A DNA stretch of 5,675 nucleotides from Maritimibacter sp. (GCA_020441225.1 JAGRMP010000176.1:1-5675); one strand, 5' to 3'. Shown: positions 1 through 5,092, counted from the first letter of the stretch. Program-made: numbers and translations. The notes: a model not told the origin generated them from the letters alone.

Positions 1-1023
1 GCCTTTCGCCGGCTCAAGCACAAGACCCAGGTCTTCGTCGAGCACGAGGGCGATTACTACCGCACCCGGCTCACCCATTCGATCGAAGTGGCGCAGGTCG
101 CGCGCACCGTCGCCGGCGTGCTCGGCGGCAACGAATACCTCGCCGAGGCGGTGGCGCTCGCCCATGACCTCGGCCACCCGCCCTTCGGCCATACCGGCGA
201 AGATGCGTTGAACGAATTGCTCGCCCCCTACGGCGGCTTCGACCACAACGCCCAAGCGCTCAAGATCGTGACCTCGCTGGAGCGCCATTACGCCGGCTTC
301 GACGGGCTCAACCTCACCTGGGAGACGCTCGAAGGCATCGCCAAGCATAACGGCCCGGTCACCGGCGCGCTGCCCGTGGCGCTCGCCGAATACGACCGCA
401 AGCACGATCTCGAGCTCGCCACCTACGCCAGCGCCGAAGCCCAGATGGCGGCCGTCGCCGACGACATCGCCTATAACCACCACGATCTGCACGACGGGCT
501 GAGGGCCGGTCTCTTCACCGTCGAGGAAATGTGCGATCTGCCCCTGGTCGGCCCGGCCTTCGCCGAGGTCGACAGGTCCTGGCCCGACCTCGCGCCCAGC
601 CGCCGCCAGCACGAGGGGCTCAGGCGGGTCTTCGGCTACATGGTCGACGATGTTCTCGCCGAAGCCCGCATGCTGCTCGCAGAGGTGAACCCGCAAAGCG
701 CCGACGAAGTCCGCCACGCGGGCCGCCCGGTGATCCGCTTTTCGCAAGGGATGTTCCAGCAACTCAAGGATGTGCGCGGTTTCCTCTTCACCCGGGTCTA
801 CCGCGCGCCGAGCGTGATGGAGATGCGCGCCCAGGTCACCCGGGTGGTCAACGAGCTGTTCCCCGCCTTCCTCGCCGACACATCGCTCCTGCCCGAGGAC
901 TGGCGCGACGATGTCGCGGCGGCGGCGGACGAGACCGAGCTTGCCCGGATCGTCGGCGACTACATCGCCGGCATGACCGACCGCTTCGCGCTGGAAACCC
1001 ACGCCCGCATGTTCGGCGCCTGA
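1..1023 (+). CDS. dgt: Deoxyguanosinetriphosphate triphosphohydrolase-like protein (dGTPase, HD superfamily), 5' end missing
   Basis: This cytosolic HD-superfamily hydrolase is expected to cleave dNTPs to the deoxynucleoside and tripolyphosphate. Frame 1 is open from the first base, so the gene starts upstream of the window; 340 residues are visible. The fragment opens with AFRRLKHKTQVFVEHEGDYY and RLTHSIEVAQVAR (visible residues 22-34, conserved His 26). The HD pair is at 55-56 in AHDLGHPPFGH (54-64), and a further conserved Asp lies in ADDIAYNHHD (153-162). These are the usual metal-site elements of the family. From family knowledge I expect about 40 residues to be missing, giving a protein of about 380 residues. 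A GTG at 88 is an internal valine within the conserved THSIEV motif, not the start. The gene ends in TGA and runs convergently into the acyltransferase gene 27 bp away. Family members differ in nucleotide preference, so strict dGTP specificity is not established. Confidence 0.95.
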   Translation, partial: AFRRLKHKTQVFVEHEGDYYRTRLTHSIEVAQVARTVAGVLGGNEYLAEAVALAHDLGHPPFGHTGEDALNELLAPYGGFDHNAQALKIVTSLERHYAGFDGLNLTWETLEGIAKHNGPVTGALPVALAEYDRKHDLELATYASAEAQMAAVADDIAYNHHDLHDGLRAGLFTVEEMCDLPLVGPAFAEVDRSWPDLAPSRRQHEGLRRVFGYMVDDVLAEARMLLAEVNPQSADEVRHAGRPVIRFSQGMFQQLKDVRGFLFTRVYRAPSVMEMRAQVTRVVNELFPAFLADTSLLPEDWRDDVAAAADETELARIVGDYIAGMTDRFALETHARMFGA

Positions 1024-1025
1024 TC

Positions 1026-1044
1026 CCGGGGCCGTCCGCCCCGG
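1026..1044. terminator. GC-rich hairpin between convergent genes, possible bidirectional terminator
   Basis: CCGGGGC (1026-1032) and GCCCCGG (1038-1044) form a perfect 7-bp stem around a 5-base loop. The hairpin sits in the 27-bp gap between the dgt stop and the stop of the minus-strand acyltransferase gene, where a shared terminator is expected. There is no T-run on either side, so it is not a textbook intrinsic terminator. It may work as a weak one or protect mRNA 3' ends. Confidence 0.5.
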
Positions 1045-1050
1045 CCGCGC

Positions 1051-2046
1051 TCAGAACCCGAGGAGCCGCGCCACCCCGAGACGCCGCGCGATCCAGTCGA
1101 GCGCCACGGGACCGGCGAGGCCGACCGCCACCGCGACCGCCAGCACGATCCACACCTGGTCGATCCCGACCCCGAGCAACAGGCTGCGGAAGGCGGCGGA
1201 AAAGATCGTGTGCCCGAGATAGATCGCCATCGAGACCCGGCCGAGATGAGCCAGCCAGCGCGCGTTGCGGAAGGCGCCGCTCGAGCTGTCGGCGACATGG
1301 ATTGCGAGCGTCAGCGCGACGATGGCCAGGATCGTGACCAGGCTGTGTTCGAGCCGGGTCGTTCCGGTCGTCAGCGCATAGGCAATGGCGGCGACAAAGA
1401 CGGCGGCGGCGAGCAGGCCCCAGGCCGGTCGGGCCGGCAGCCGCTGCATCCTCGCGAGCACGACGCCGACGACCACGTAGGGCGCGCTTTCCAGCGCCGC
1501 GCCGAGCCAGGGGATCAGCGCCCCGGGAATATTGACCCAGCTCGCGGCCGCGACCGTCAGGACGAGCAATCCGCTCCAGAACGCGGTGGTGCGCGAGAGG
1601 GGGCCGGCCGCCTTCGCGAGGACCCCAACGAGGATCTGGATCAGGAACAGCGCCCAGAGGAACCAGAAGTGCAGGAGCGGCGGCAACGGAAAGAACGGGA
1701 AATCGGCGCCGGAGAGCGGCGTGTTCTGATGGCTGCCCGCGAGCAGCTTGAAACCGAAGAACAGCCAGGTCCACAGAAACAGCGGCCAGATCAGCCGGAC
1801 CAGGCGGCTGACGAAATATTGCGGCACGTCCGTCCGCGCGATGATCCGTTCCAGAAACATCCCCGACAGCAGGAAAAACAGCGGCATGTGAAAGGCATAG
1901 ATCGTCCGATCGACGCCCTCGTAGAGCCCCGCCGGGATCGCCAGGCCGCTTTCGGCGATGCCGCGCCAGGCATGGCCGAACACCACCAGGATGATGCCGA
2001 TGCCGCGCGCCTTGTCGATCCAGTCCTCACGCATCTTCGCCGCCAT
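1051..2046 (-). CDS. Acyltransferase family 3 membrane protein (OafA / fucose 4-O-acetylase type)
   Basis: This is an integral inner-membrane protein of the acyltransferase-3 family, which transfers acyl (often acetyl) groups to sugars or other envelope molecules. The N-terminus WIDKARGIGIILVVFGHAWR (residues 9-28) carries the family Arg 14 and His 25. A second signature, YAFHMPLFFLLSG (50-62), contains His 53, and HFWFLWALF begins at 126. Several further hydrophobic segments follow, with AIYLGHTIF near residue 273. The length of 331 aa matches a single-domain member with no C-terminal SGNH domain. The start is uncertain: GGAG lies only 1 base before the ATG at 2046 but 13 bases before an in-frame ATG at 2034 (327 aa). 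The gene begins 7 bp after the ubiM stop, so the two are probably one transcript. The substrate cannot be told from sequence. Confidence 0.88.
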   Translation of the reverse strand: MAAKMREDWIDKARGIGIILVVFGHAWRGIAESGLAIPAGLYEGVDRTIYAFHMPLFFLLSGMFLERIIARTDVPQYFVSRLVRLIWPLFLWTWLFFGFKLLAGSHQNTPLSGADFPFFPLPPLLHFWFLWALFLIQILVGVLAKAAGPLSRTTAFWSGLLVLTVAAASWVNIPGALIPWLGAALESAPYVVVGVVLARMQRLPARPAWGLLAAAVFVAAIAYALTTGTTRLEHSLVTILAIVALTLAIHVADSSSGAFRNARWLAHLGRVSMAIYLGHTIFSAAFRSLLLGVGIDQVWIVLAVAVAVGLAGPVALDWIARRLGVARLLGF

Positions 2047-2053
2047 GCTCCGG

Positions 2054-3259
2054 TCAGATCTGCATTTCGGTGAGCTGCTTTTCGATCTGGCGCTTGACCG
2101 GGGTCAGCACGTTGCCGAGCCGAAGCGCCGCCGTGCGCACCATCCGCGCCGGGCCGCTGTCGTCCGTGAACAGCCGCACCAGCGCGTTGGTGCCGTGGTA
2201 GAGCGGCAGCACCTTGCGGCGGTGCTGGCGGTCATAGGCGGCGAGCCCGCCCATCGACCCGATGTCCTCGCCGCGGGCGCGCGCGGCGCGGATCTCGCCC
2301 GCGAGCAGCGCCGCGCCCGACAGCCCGAGGTTCCAGCCATGCGCCGTGACCGGGTGCATCCCCACCGCCGCATCGCCCACCAGCGCGAAGCGGTTGGCGA
2401 CGAAACGGTTCGCGAGCACGCCCATCAGCGGGTAGGCGTGGCGCTCGGCGCAGAGTTCCATCCGCCCCAGCCGGTGCTCGAACCGCTCGGCGATGTCATC
2501 GGCAAAGTCCTGCGGGTCCATCGCCAGCACCGCCTCGGCCTGGTCGGCGGGCAGGGTGACGACGACCGAGGATTTCAGCCCCGCCAGCGGCAGGATCGCC
2601 AGCGTCCGGTCGTAGTGGAAACACTCGGTGGCGATGTCGTCATGCGGGGCCTCGTGGGTCATCTCGGTGACGATCACCACCCGGCCGAAATCCTTCATCT
2701 GCGCGGCGATGCCCATGCGGCGGCGGTTTTCGCTCATCCGCGAATCGGCGGCGATCACCAGCGGCGCGGTCAGCACCCGGCCGTCGTCGAGCGTCACGTG
2801 ACCGCAGCGCGCATCGGTTTCGACCCCGGTCACGCTGCACCCGGTCAGAATCGAGACATTGGGCGCGTCCTTCACGGCGTCGAAGGCGGCCTTGCGGATC
2901 AGGTGGTTGGGCACGATCCGGCCGAGATAGTCTGCCCCGGTCTCCTGCGCGGCGAAATGCAGCGCGTAGGGGTCGGTCCCGTCGACCACCTTGGCGTCGC
3001 GGATCGTGCCGATCTCGGCCGGGGGGATATGCGCCCAGAGCCCGAGGTCCTGCATCAGCGTCTCGGAAGTATGGGTGAGCGCGATGTCGCGGCCGTCGTT
3101 GGGCGGGTCCTGCAGCACCGCGAGCGGCTGGCGCTCGACCAGCACCATGTCGAGCCCGGTATCGGCCAGCGCCCGGGCAAAGGCGAGCCCGGCGGGACCG
3201 GCGCCGATGATGACGATGTCGTGGTGCTGGGCGTCGGGGCGCTCGGGCGTTTGGCTCAT
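2054..3259 (-). CDS. ubiM: FAD-dependent ubiquinone-biosynthesis hydroxylase, UbiM type (UbiH/UbiF superfamily)
   Basis: This flavoprotein monooxygenase is expected to hydroxylate the ubiquinone precursor ring, in the cytosol or at the membrane face. Of 401 residues, GAGPAG (19-24) is the Rossmann FAD motif and Glu 42 ends the second strand. DGRDIALTHTSETLM follows near residue 56. The second FAD motif is GDAAVGMHPVTAHGWNLGL (295-313). Family recall places the GMHPVTAHG version, with LQDPPNDGRDIALTH, ECFHYDRTLAILPL and PLYHGTN, in the UbiM branch rather than in UbiH, UbiF or UbiI. UbiM was described as a 5-hydroxylase of demethoxyubiquinol, and regiospecificity varies in this superfamily. I chose the ATG at 3259 over the in-frame GTG at 3274 because GAAAGG lies 7 bases before it and the GTG would overlap that site. 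The acyltransferase gene follows 7 bp downstream. Assignment to the hydroxylase family is firm; the UbiM subtype is likely. Confidence 0.85.
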   Translation of the reverse strand: MSQTPERPDAQHHDIVIIGAGPAGLAFARALADTGLDMVLVERQPLAVLQDPPNDGRDIALTHTSETLMQDLGLWAHIPPAEIGTIRDAKVVDGTDPYALHFAAQETGADYLGRIVPNHLIRKAAFDAVKDAPNVSILTGCSVTGVETDARCGHVTLDDGRVLTAPLVIAADSRMSENRRRMGIAAQMKDFGRVVIVTEMTHEAPHDDIATECFHYDRTLAILPLAGLKSSVVVTLPADQAEAVLAMDPQDFADDIAERFEHRLGRMELCAERHAYPLMGVLANRFVANRFALVGDAAVGMHPVTAHGWNLGLSGAALLAGEIRAARARGEDIGSMGGLAAYDRQHRRKVLPLYHGTNALVRLFTDDSGPARMVRTAALRLGNVLTPVKRQIEKQLTEMQI

Positions 3260-3266
3260 ATCCGTG

Positions 3267-3272
3267 CCTTTC
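3267..3272 (-). promoter_or_regulatory. Ribosome binding site deciding the ubiM start
   Basis: On the minus strand GAAAGG ends 7 bases before the ATG at 3259, a good Shine-Dalgarno spacing. An in-frame GTG at 3274 would lie immediately upstream of this site, so it is less likely to be used. Confidence 0.6.
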
Positions 3273-3289
3273 ACTTTGGCCTGCCCGGA

Positions 3290-3318
3290 GTCCTAGGCAA
3301 GGCCCGGCGCCTCTGCAA
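3290..3318 (-). promoter_or_regulatory. Weak candidate sigma-70-like promoter for ubiM
   Basis: On the minus strand TTGCAG (3318-3313) and TAGGAC (3295-3290) are separated by 17 bp, and transcription would begin about 25 bases before the ubiM ATG. Each hexamer matches only about half of the consensus. The position upstream of ubiM and downstream of the hairpin after grxD is the main support. Confidence 0.25.
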
Positions 3319-3384
3319 GGGCAAAGCCACGGCGCCCCACGGCCCGGCCAGGCATCGCTGCCCGGCTGCGACGCCGGACGGCAA

Positions 3385-3410
3385 GGGCGGCCGGATCACT
3401 CCGACCGCCC
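3385..3410 (-). terminator. Hairpin downstream of grxD, probable terminator
   Basis: GGGCGG plus CGG (3385-3394) pairs with CCG plus CCGCCC (3401-3410), giving 9 pairs with one C-A mismatch around a 6-base loop. It lies about 35 bp past the grxD stop and before the candidate ubiM promoter. Only two T residues follow on the minus strand, so the intrinsic signal is weak, but the placement supports a break between grxD and ubiM transcription. Confidence 0.5.
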
Positions 3411-3436
3411 CCCGATCCCGTCTCCGGCCGAGGCCG

Positions 3437-3454
3437 AACGGCGGTTCAGCCGTT
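3437..3454 (-). repeat. Inverted repeat with the grxD stop codon in its loop
   Basis: AACGGC (3437-3442) and GCCGTT (3449-3454) form a perfect 6-bp stem. The 6-base loop (3443-3448) contains the grxD stop codon at 3446-3448. It may contribute to 3'-end formation together with the hairpin at 3385-3410. Confidence 0.5.
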
Positions 3455-3808
3455 GGCTTCGCGGATCTTGTCGGCGGCCTCTTTCGAGTAGGCGATGCCC
3501 TTGTCGTCGAACAGCTTGTCGAGCTCGCCCGACAGCGTCATCTCGGTGATGATGTCGGACCCGCCGACGAACTCGCCCTTGACGTAGAGCTGCGGGATCG
3601 TCGGCCAGTCGGCGTAATCCTTGATCCCCTGGCGGATGTCGGGGTCGGCCAGCACGTTGATGTCGGTGAACTCGACCCCCATGAAGTTGAGCACACCGGC
3701 GACGCGCGAGGAAAACCCGCATTGCGGCATCTCCTTGGTGCCCTTCATGTAGAGCACCACGTCGTTGGATTTCACCGTCTGGTCGATCAGGGTTGTCACG
3801 TCAGTCAT
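3446..3808 (-). CDS. grxD: Monothiol glutaredoxin of the CGFS class (Grx4/GrxD)
   Basis: This cytosolic monothiol glutaredoxin binds a glutathione-ligated [2Fe-2S] cluster as a homodimer or with BolA, and takes part in Fe-S transfer and iron homeostasis. The 120 residues are a single glutaredoxin domain, the usual length. Lys 22 in MKGTKE and the active-site CGFS (30-33, cluster-ligating Cys 30) are present, as are the WPTIPQLYVKGEFVGGSD stretch (68-85) with cis-Pro 72 and the glutathione-binding GGSD. I chose the ATG at 3808 (MTDVTT) because GAGGA lies 7 bases upstream. An in-frame GTG at 3832 would place that site inside the coding region and add eight unlikely residues. bolA is 112 bp upstream on the same strand, matching the recurrent bolA-grx pairing. 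No key residue is missing. Confidence 0.95.
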   Translation of the reverse strand: MTDVTTLIDQTVKSNDVVLYMKGTKEMPQCGFSSRVAGVLNFMGVEFTDINVLADPDIRQGIKDYADWPTIPQLYVKGEFVGGSDIITEMTLSGELDKLFDDKGIAYSKEAADKIREANG

Positions 3809-3815
3809 GTCGTCT

Positions 3816-3820
3816 TCCTC
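3816..3820 (-). promoter_or_regulatory. Ribosome binding site deciding the grxD start
   Basis: GAGGA on the minus strand lies 7 bases before the ATG at 3808. This favours MTDV over the GTG at 3832 as the N-terminus. Confidence 0.7.
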
Positions 3821-3914
3821 AAAGGGGGGCACCGGAAACCCGTGGGTCTGGTCCCGAAAGCCCCGTCTGTTCCGTTTCTCGTCCGTGCGGCCGAGGGATG
3901 CCGGGTCTTCGCCA

Positions 3915-3929
3915 CCGGCCTCAGGCCGG
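3915..3929 (-). repeat. Inverted repeat with the bolA stop codon as its 3-base loop
   Basis: CCGGCC (3915-3920) and GGCCGG (3924-3929) flank exactly the three bases of the bolA stop (3921-3923). The 6-bp all-GC stem sits at the entrance to the 112-bp bolA-grxD spacer. It could act as a partial terminator or an RNA-processing stop that alters the BolA to Grx ratio. No T-run follows. Confidence 0.5.
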
Positions 3930-4163
3930 CGCCTTGGTCGTGAGCGCGAGCGCGTGCAGCGCGCCGTTGGGTCCGTCCATGCTGCCCTTGAGGGAGGCGT
4001 AGACGGCGCGTTGCTGTTGCACCCGGTTCAGGCCGCGAAAGCTCTCGTCGATCACTTCCGCCGCCCAGTGGTTGCCGTCGCCTGCCGTGTCGGTGATGGT
4101 GATCTTCGCCTCCGGAAAGGCGGCCCGGATCAGGCTTTCAATCTCGTGCGCTTCCATGGCCAT
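3921..4163 (-). CDS. BolA family protein (BolA2/IbaG-like), partner of the monothiol glutaredoxin
   Basis: This small cytosolic protein of 80 residues is a single BolA domain. Known BolA proteins form a heterodimer with CGFS glutaredoxins around a [2Fe-2S] cluster and act in Fe-S delivery or iron sensing; some BolA proteins also affect transcription and cell shape. Visible family elements are the loop TAGDGNHW (26-33), with His 32 as a plausible cluster ligand, the helix ESFRGLNRVQQQRAVY (40-55), and GALHALAL (67-74) with the invariant His 70. The first helix, IESLIRAAFPEAKITITD, is also typical. I chose the ATG at 4163 because GGAG lies 7 bases upstream; an internal ATG at 4157 is less well placed. 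grxD is the next gene downstream, which supports a functional pair. Whether it is nearer to BolA1 or BolA2 in function cannot be settled here. Confidence 0.92.
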   Translation of the reverse strand: MAMEAHEIESLIRAAFPEAKITITDTAGDGNHWAAEVIDESFRGLNRVQQQRAVYASLKGSMDGPNGALHALALTTKAPA

Positions 4164-4170
4164 GACGGGT

Positions 4171-4174
4171 CTCC
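4171..4174 (-). promoter_or_regulatory. Ribosome binding site of bolA
   Basis: GGAG on the minus strand sits 7 bases before the ATG at 4163, supporting that start over the in-frame ATG two codons later. Confidence 0.6.
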
Positions 4175-4193
4175 ACTGGTCTGGTTTCTGACA

Positions 4194-4222
4194 GATTTAG
4201 TCGGGTGTCCGCCGCGCCGCAA
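4194..4222 (-). promoter_or_regulatory. Candidate promoter for bolA-grxD
   Basis: In the 73-bp gap between the cysteine-cluster gene and bolA, the minus strand shows TTGCGG (4222-4217), a 17-bp spacer, then TAAATC (4199-4194). The -10 region is one of the few A/T-rich spots nearby. Matches to consensus are only about three of six in each hexamer. Transcription would begin roughly 25 bases before the bolA ATG. Confidence 0.3.
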
Positions 4223-4232
4223 GGGGCAGGCA

Positions 4233-4243
4233 GGTCTTAGACC
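4233..4243 (-). repeat. Short inverted repeat around the stop codon of the cysteine-cluster gene
   Basis: GGTC (4233-4236) and GACC (4240-4243) flank exactly the three stop-codon bases (4237-4239). A 4-bp stem alone is weak and could be chance. It is listed because bolA and grxD show the same arrangement. Confidence 0.35.
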
Positions 4244-4743
4244 CAATCGCGCAGCCGCGGCAAAAACGCCTTGAGCCGCACCGGGGCGCCCGACGTGGCG
4301 AAGGCGAGCAGGGTGTCGAGCGTCCATTCCGCCGGCGTAAAGGCGCGCAGCAGCGCCTGGCGCTCGGCTTCCAGCGCACCGGGCAGATCCAGCGTGCCGG
4401 CGGTCGCGAGCAGTTCGATCCCGTCGTGCACCTGCCGCATCGCCGCGAAGGCCGCCATCATCGGCTCGGCGAGGTCGGGGTGTTTCAGCCAGTCCTTGCC
4501 CTTGAACAGCTCCTGCACCACCCGCTGGCCGGCGCCCTTGCACTCGTAGAGCGCGCAGCCGCGAAAGCCCTCGGCCTCGAGCCGGTTGTAGAGCGTGCAG
4601 CCGAGCCCGCTGTCGAGATTGGGGCAGGGCAGGCCAGCGGGCTTGTCGATGGCAAAGTTGTCGCCCTTGTCGAAATGCAGGGCGAGACAGCACAAGGCGG
4701 CACAGGAAACGCAATCGGACGTGAGGTCGGGCAGCTCTCTCAT
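4237..4743 (-). CDS. Uncharacterised cysteine-cluster protein (YkgJ-like), putative metal or Fe-S binder
   Basis: This is a 168-residue soluble protein of unknown function. All eight cysteines lie in the first 68 residues: Cys 11, 14, 18 and 19 in CVSCAALCC, then Cys 40, 49, 63 and 68. The spacing resembles the CxxC and CC patterns of YkgJ-type zinc/iron-chelating cluster proteins. FAIDKPAGLPC (30-40) and GFRGCALYECKGAGQRV (59-75) look like conserved family blocks. From memory, similar N-terminal modules occur in front of pentapeptide repeats in other bacteria, but there are none here. The remaining 100 residues lack cysteine and look helical. There is no signal peptide or membrane segment. 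The frame stays open upstream to about 5052, but that part has low-complexity Arg/Pro/Ala composition, so I take the ATG at 4743 as the start although no clear ribosome site precedes it. bolA follows 73 bp downstream. Confidence 0.78.
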   Translation of the reverse strand: MRELPDLTSDCVSCAALCCLALHFDKGDNFAIDKPAGLPCPNLDSGLGCTLYNRLEAEGFRGCALYECKGAGQRVVQELFKGKDWLKHPDLAEPMMAAFAAMRQVHDGIELLATAGTLDLPGALEAERQALLRAFTPAEWTLDTLLAFATSGAPVRLKAFLPRLRDWV

Positions 4744-4902
4744 ACCCGGGTGATGCAACGCCCGGAGGCTTTTCGCAAGGGGGATTGGCCGCCTGGCACA
4801 CGGCGTCGCGGTCCGGCGCGTGCGGCGGCGGGCAGGGTCCGGCGGCACGGCCGGGCGCGGCACCGGGCCGACCCTGAGCGATCGGCCTCCGGCCCCCGCG
4901 CC

Positions 4903-4953
4903 CGGGACGCGGTTTCGAAACCGCGTGACAAGCTGCTTCCAAGCGGCGTCCCG
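4903..4953. repeat. Nested inverted repeats with a perfect 20-bp palindrome, possible structured RNA
   Basis: CGGGACGC (4903-4910) is complementary to GCGTCCCG (4946-4953), closing a 51-base element. Inside, ACGCGGTTTCGAAACCGCGT (4907-4926) is a perfect 20-bp palindrome. Both pairings use bases 4907-4910, so they cannot form together. The element lies 160-210 bp before the cysteine-cluster start codon. It could be a leader RNA switch, a protein-binding site or a chance product of high GC. Confidence 0.55.
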
Positions 4954-4976
4954 CCCGCGGGTCGAGCGCGCGCGCC

Positions 4977-5023
4977 CTGAAATTGCAGTTAGCGCTATCG
5001 GTAATAAGATCAAAGACTTGACA
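4977..5023. promoter_or_regulatory. AT-rich island with TAGCGCTA dyad, probable promoter/operator region
   Basis: Eighteen of these 47 bases are G or C, against strongly GC-rich flanks. The perfect 8-bp dyad TAGCGCTA (4990-4997), within GTTAGCGCTATC, resembles the core of LacI/GntR-type operators. On the minus strand TTGATC (5013-5008) could serve as a -35 element, but I see no good -10 element at the right distance. Location upstream of the cysteine-cluster gene suggests its promoter, with a leader of over 200 bases. Confidence 0.35.
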
Positions 5024-5069
5024 GGGTGTGCGAGCTCGCACAAACCTCGCACACCCCGCTCGCGCGGGG
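5024..5069 (-). terminator. Hairpin cluster after purL, probable terminator
   Basis: Read on the minus strand, CCCCGC/GCGGGG (5069-5064 with 5059-5054, 4-base loop) comes first, about 24 bp past the purL stop. It overlaps by three bases a second hairpin of 11 perfect pairs: GGGTGTGCGAG (5024-5034) with CTCGCACACCC (5046-5056), 11-base loop. The loop holds another CTCGCACA copy (5035-5042), which instead makes a perfect 16-bp palindrome at 5027-5042. A moderately T-rich stretch follows on the minus strand, as expected for intrinsic termination. Confidence 0.55.
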
Positions 5070-5092
5070 CTCGGACCGCCCCGAACCGGGCC

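Larger units (their letters stand above)
4744..5092. other. 349-bp intergenic region between purL and the cysteine-cluster gene
   Basis: No gene is supported here. Reading along minus-strand transcription, it holds a hairpin cluster just after the purL stop (5024-5069), an AT-rich island (4977-5023, about 38% GC by count) with a TAGCGCTA dyad, a 51-base foldable element (4903-4953), and very GC-rich sequence up to the cysteine-cluster gene. Within the last part, AGGGT and CGGC (4834-4843) can pair with GCCG and ACCCT (4867-4875) with one bulged base. A 10-bp alternating GC run lies at 4966-4975. The stretch probably contains the purL terminator and the promoter and leader of the next gene. 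Confidence 0.6.

Noticed and set aside
1210..2073. 287-codon plus-strand open frame antisense to the acyltransferase
   Set aside because: The product is extremely rich in Arg, Glu, Gln, Asp and Pro with no domain, while the opposite strand encodes a well-formed membrane acyltransferase.
3260..3274. GTG at 3274 as the ubiM start
   Set aside because: It would overlap the GAAAGG ribosome site that is correctly spaced for the ATG at 3259, and adds only five unconserved residues.
3306..3336. GGCGCC repeated at 3306-3311 and 3331-3336 as a possible hairpin upstream of ubiM
   Set aside because: GGCGCC is a self-complementary 6-mer expected often in GC-rich DNA. The 19-base loop and location before the candidate promoter give no reason to call it functional.
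1958..3943. 661-codon open frame on the plus strand
   Set aside because: It lies antisense to ubiM and grxD, whose proteins are clearly recognisable. Its product is a His/Arg/Gly/Val-rich sequence without family motifs, as expected from the complement of GC-rich genes.
4903..4953. Possible tRNA or tRNA remnant suggested by GGTTTCGAAACC
   Set aside because: The stem-loop leaves a 6-base loop rather than the 7-base T-loop, and no acceptor, D or anticodon arms can be placed around it.
5018..5023. Perfect TTGACA on the plus strand as a -35 element
   Set aside because: No TATAAT-like hexamer lies 16-18 bases downstream, and the only gene in that direction is purL on the opposite strand.
4130..5041. 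303-codon minus-strand frame overlapping the cysteine-cluster gene and bolA
   Set aside because: It is a different frame from both recognisable proteins, with Arg/Ala/Gly/Pro-biased composition and no motif.
4744..5052. N-terminal extension of the cysteine-cluster protein, open for 103 codons from a GTG at 5052
   Set aside because: The added residues are low-complexity Arg/Pro/Ala-rich, cross the hairpins and AT-rich island, and precede the natural start MRELPDL. The open frame is explained by high GC content.
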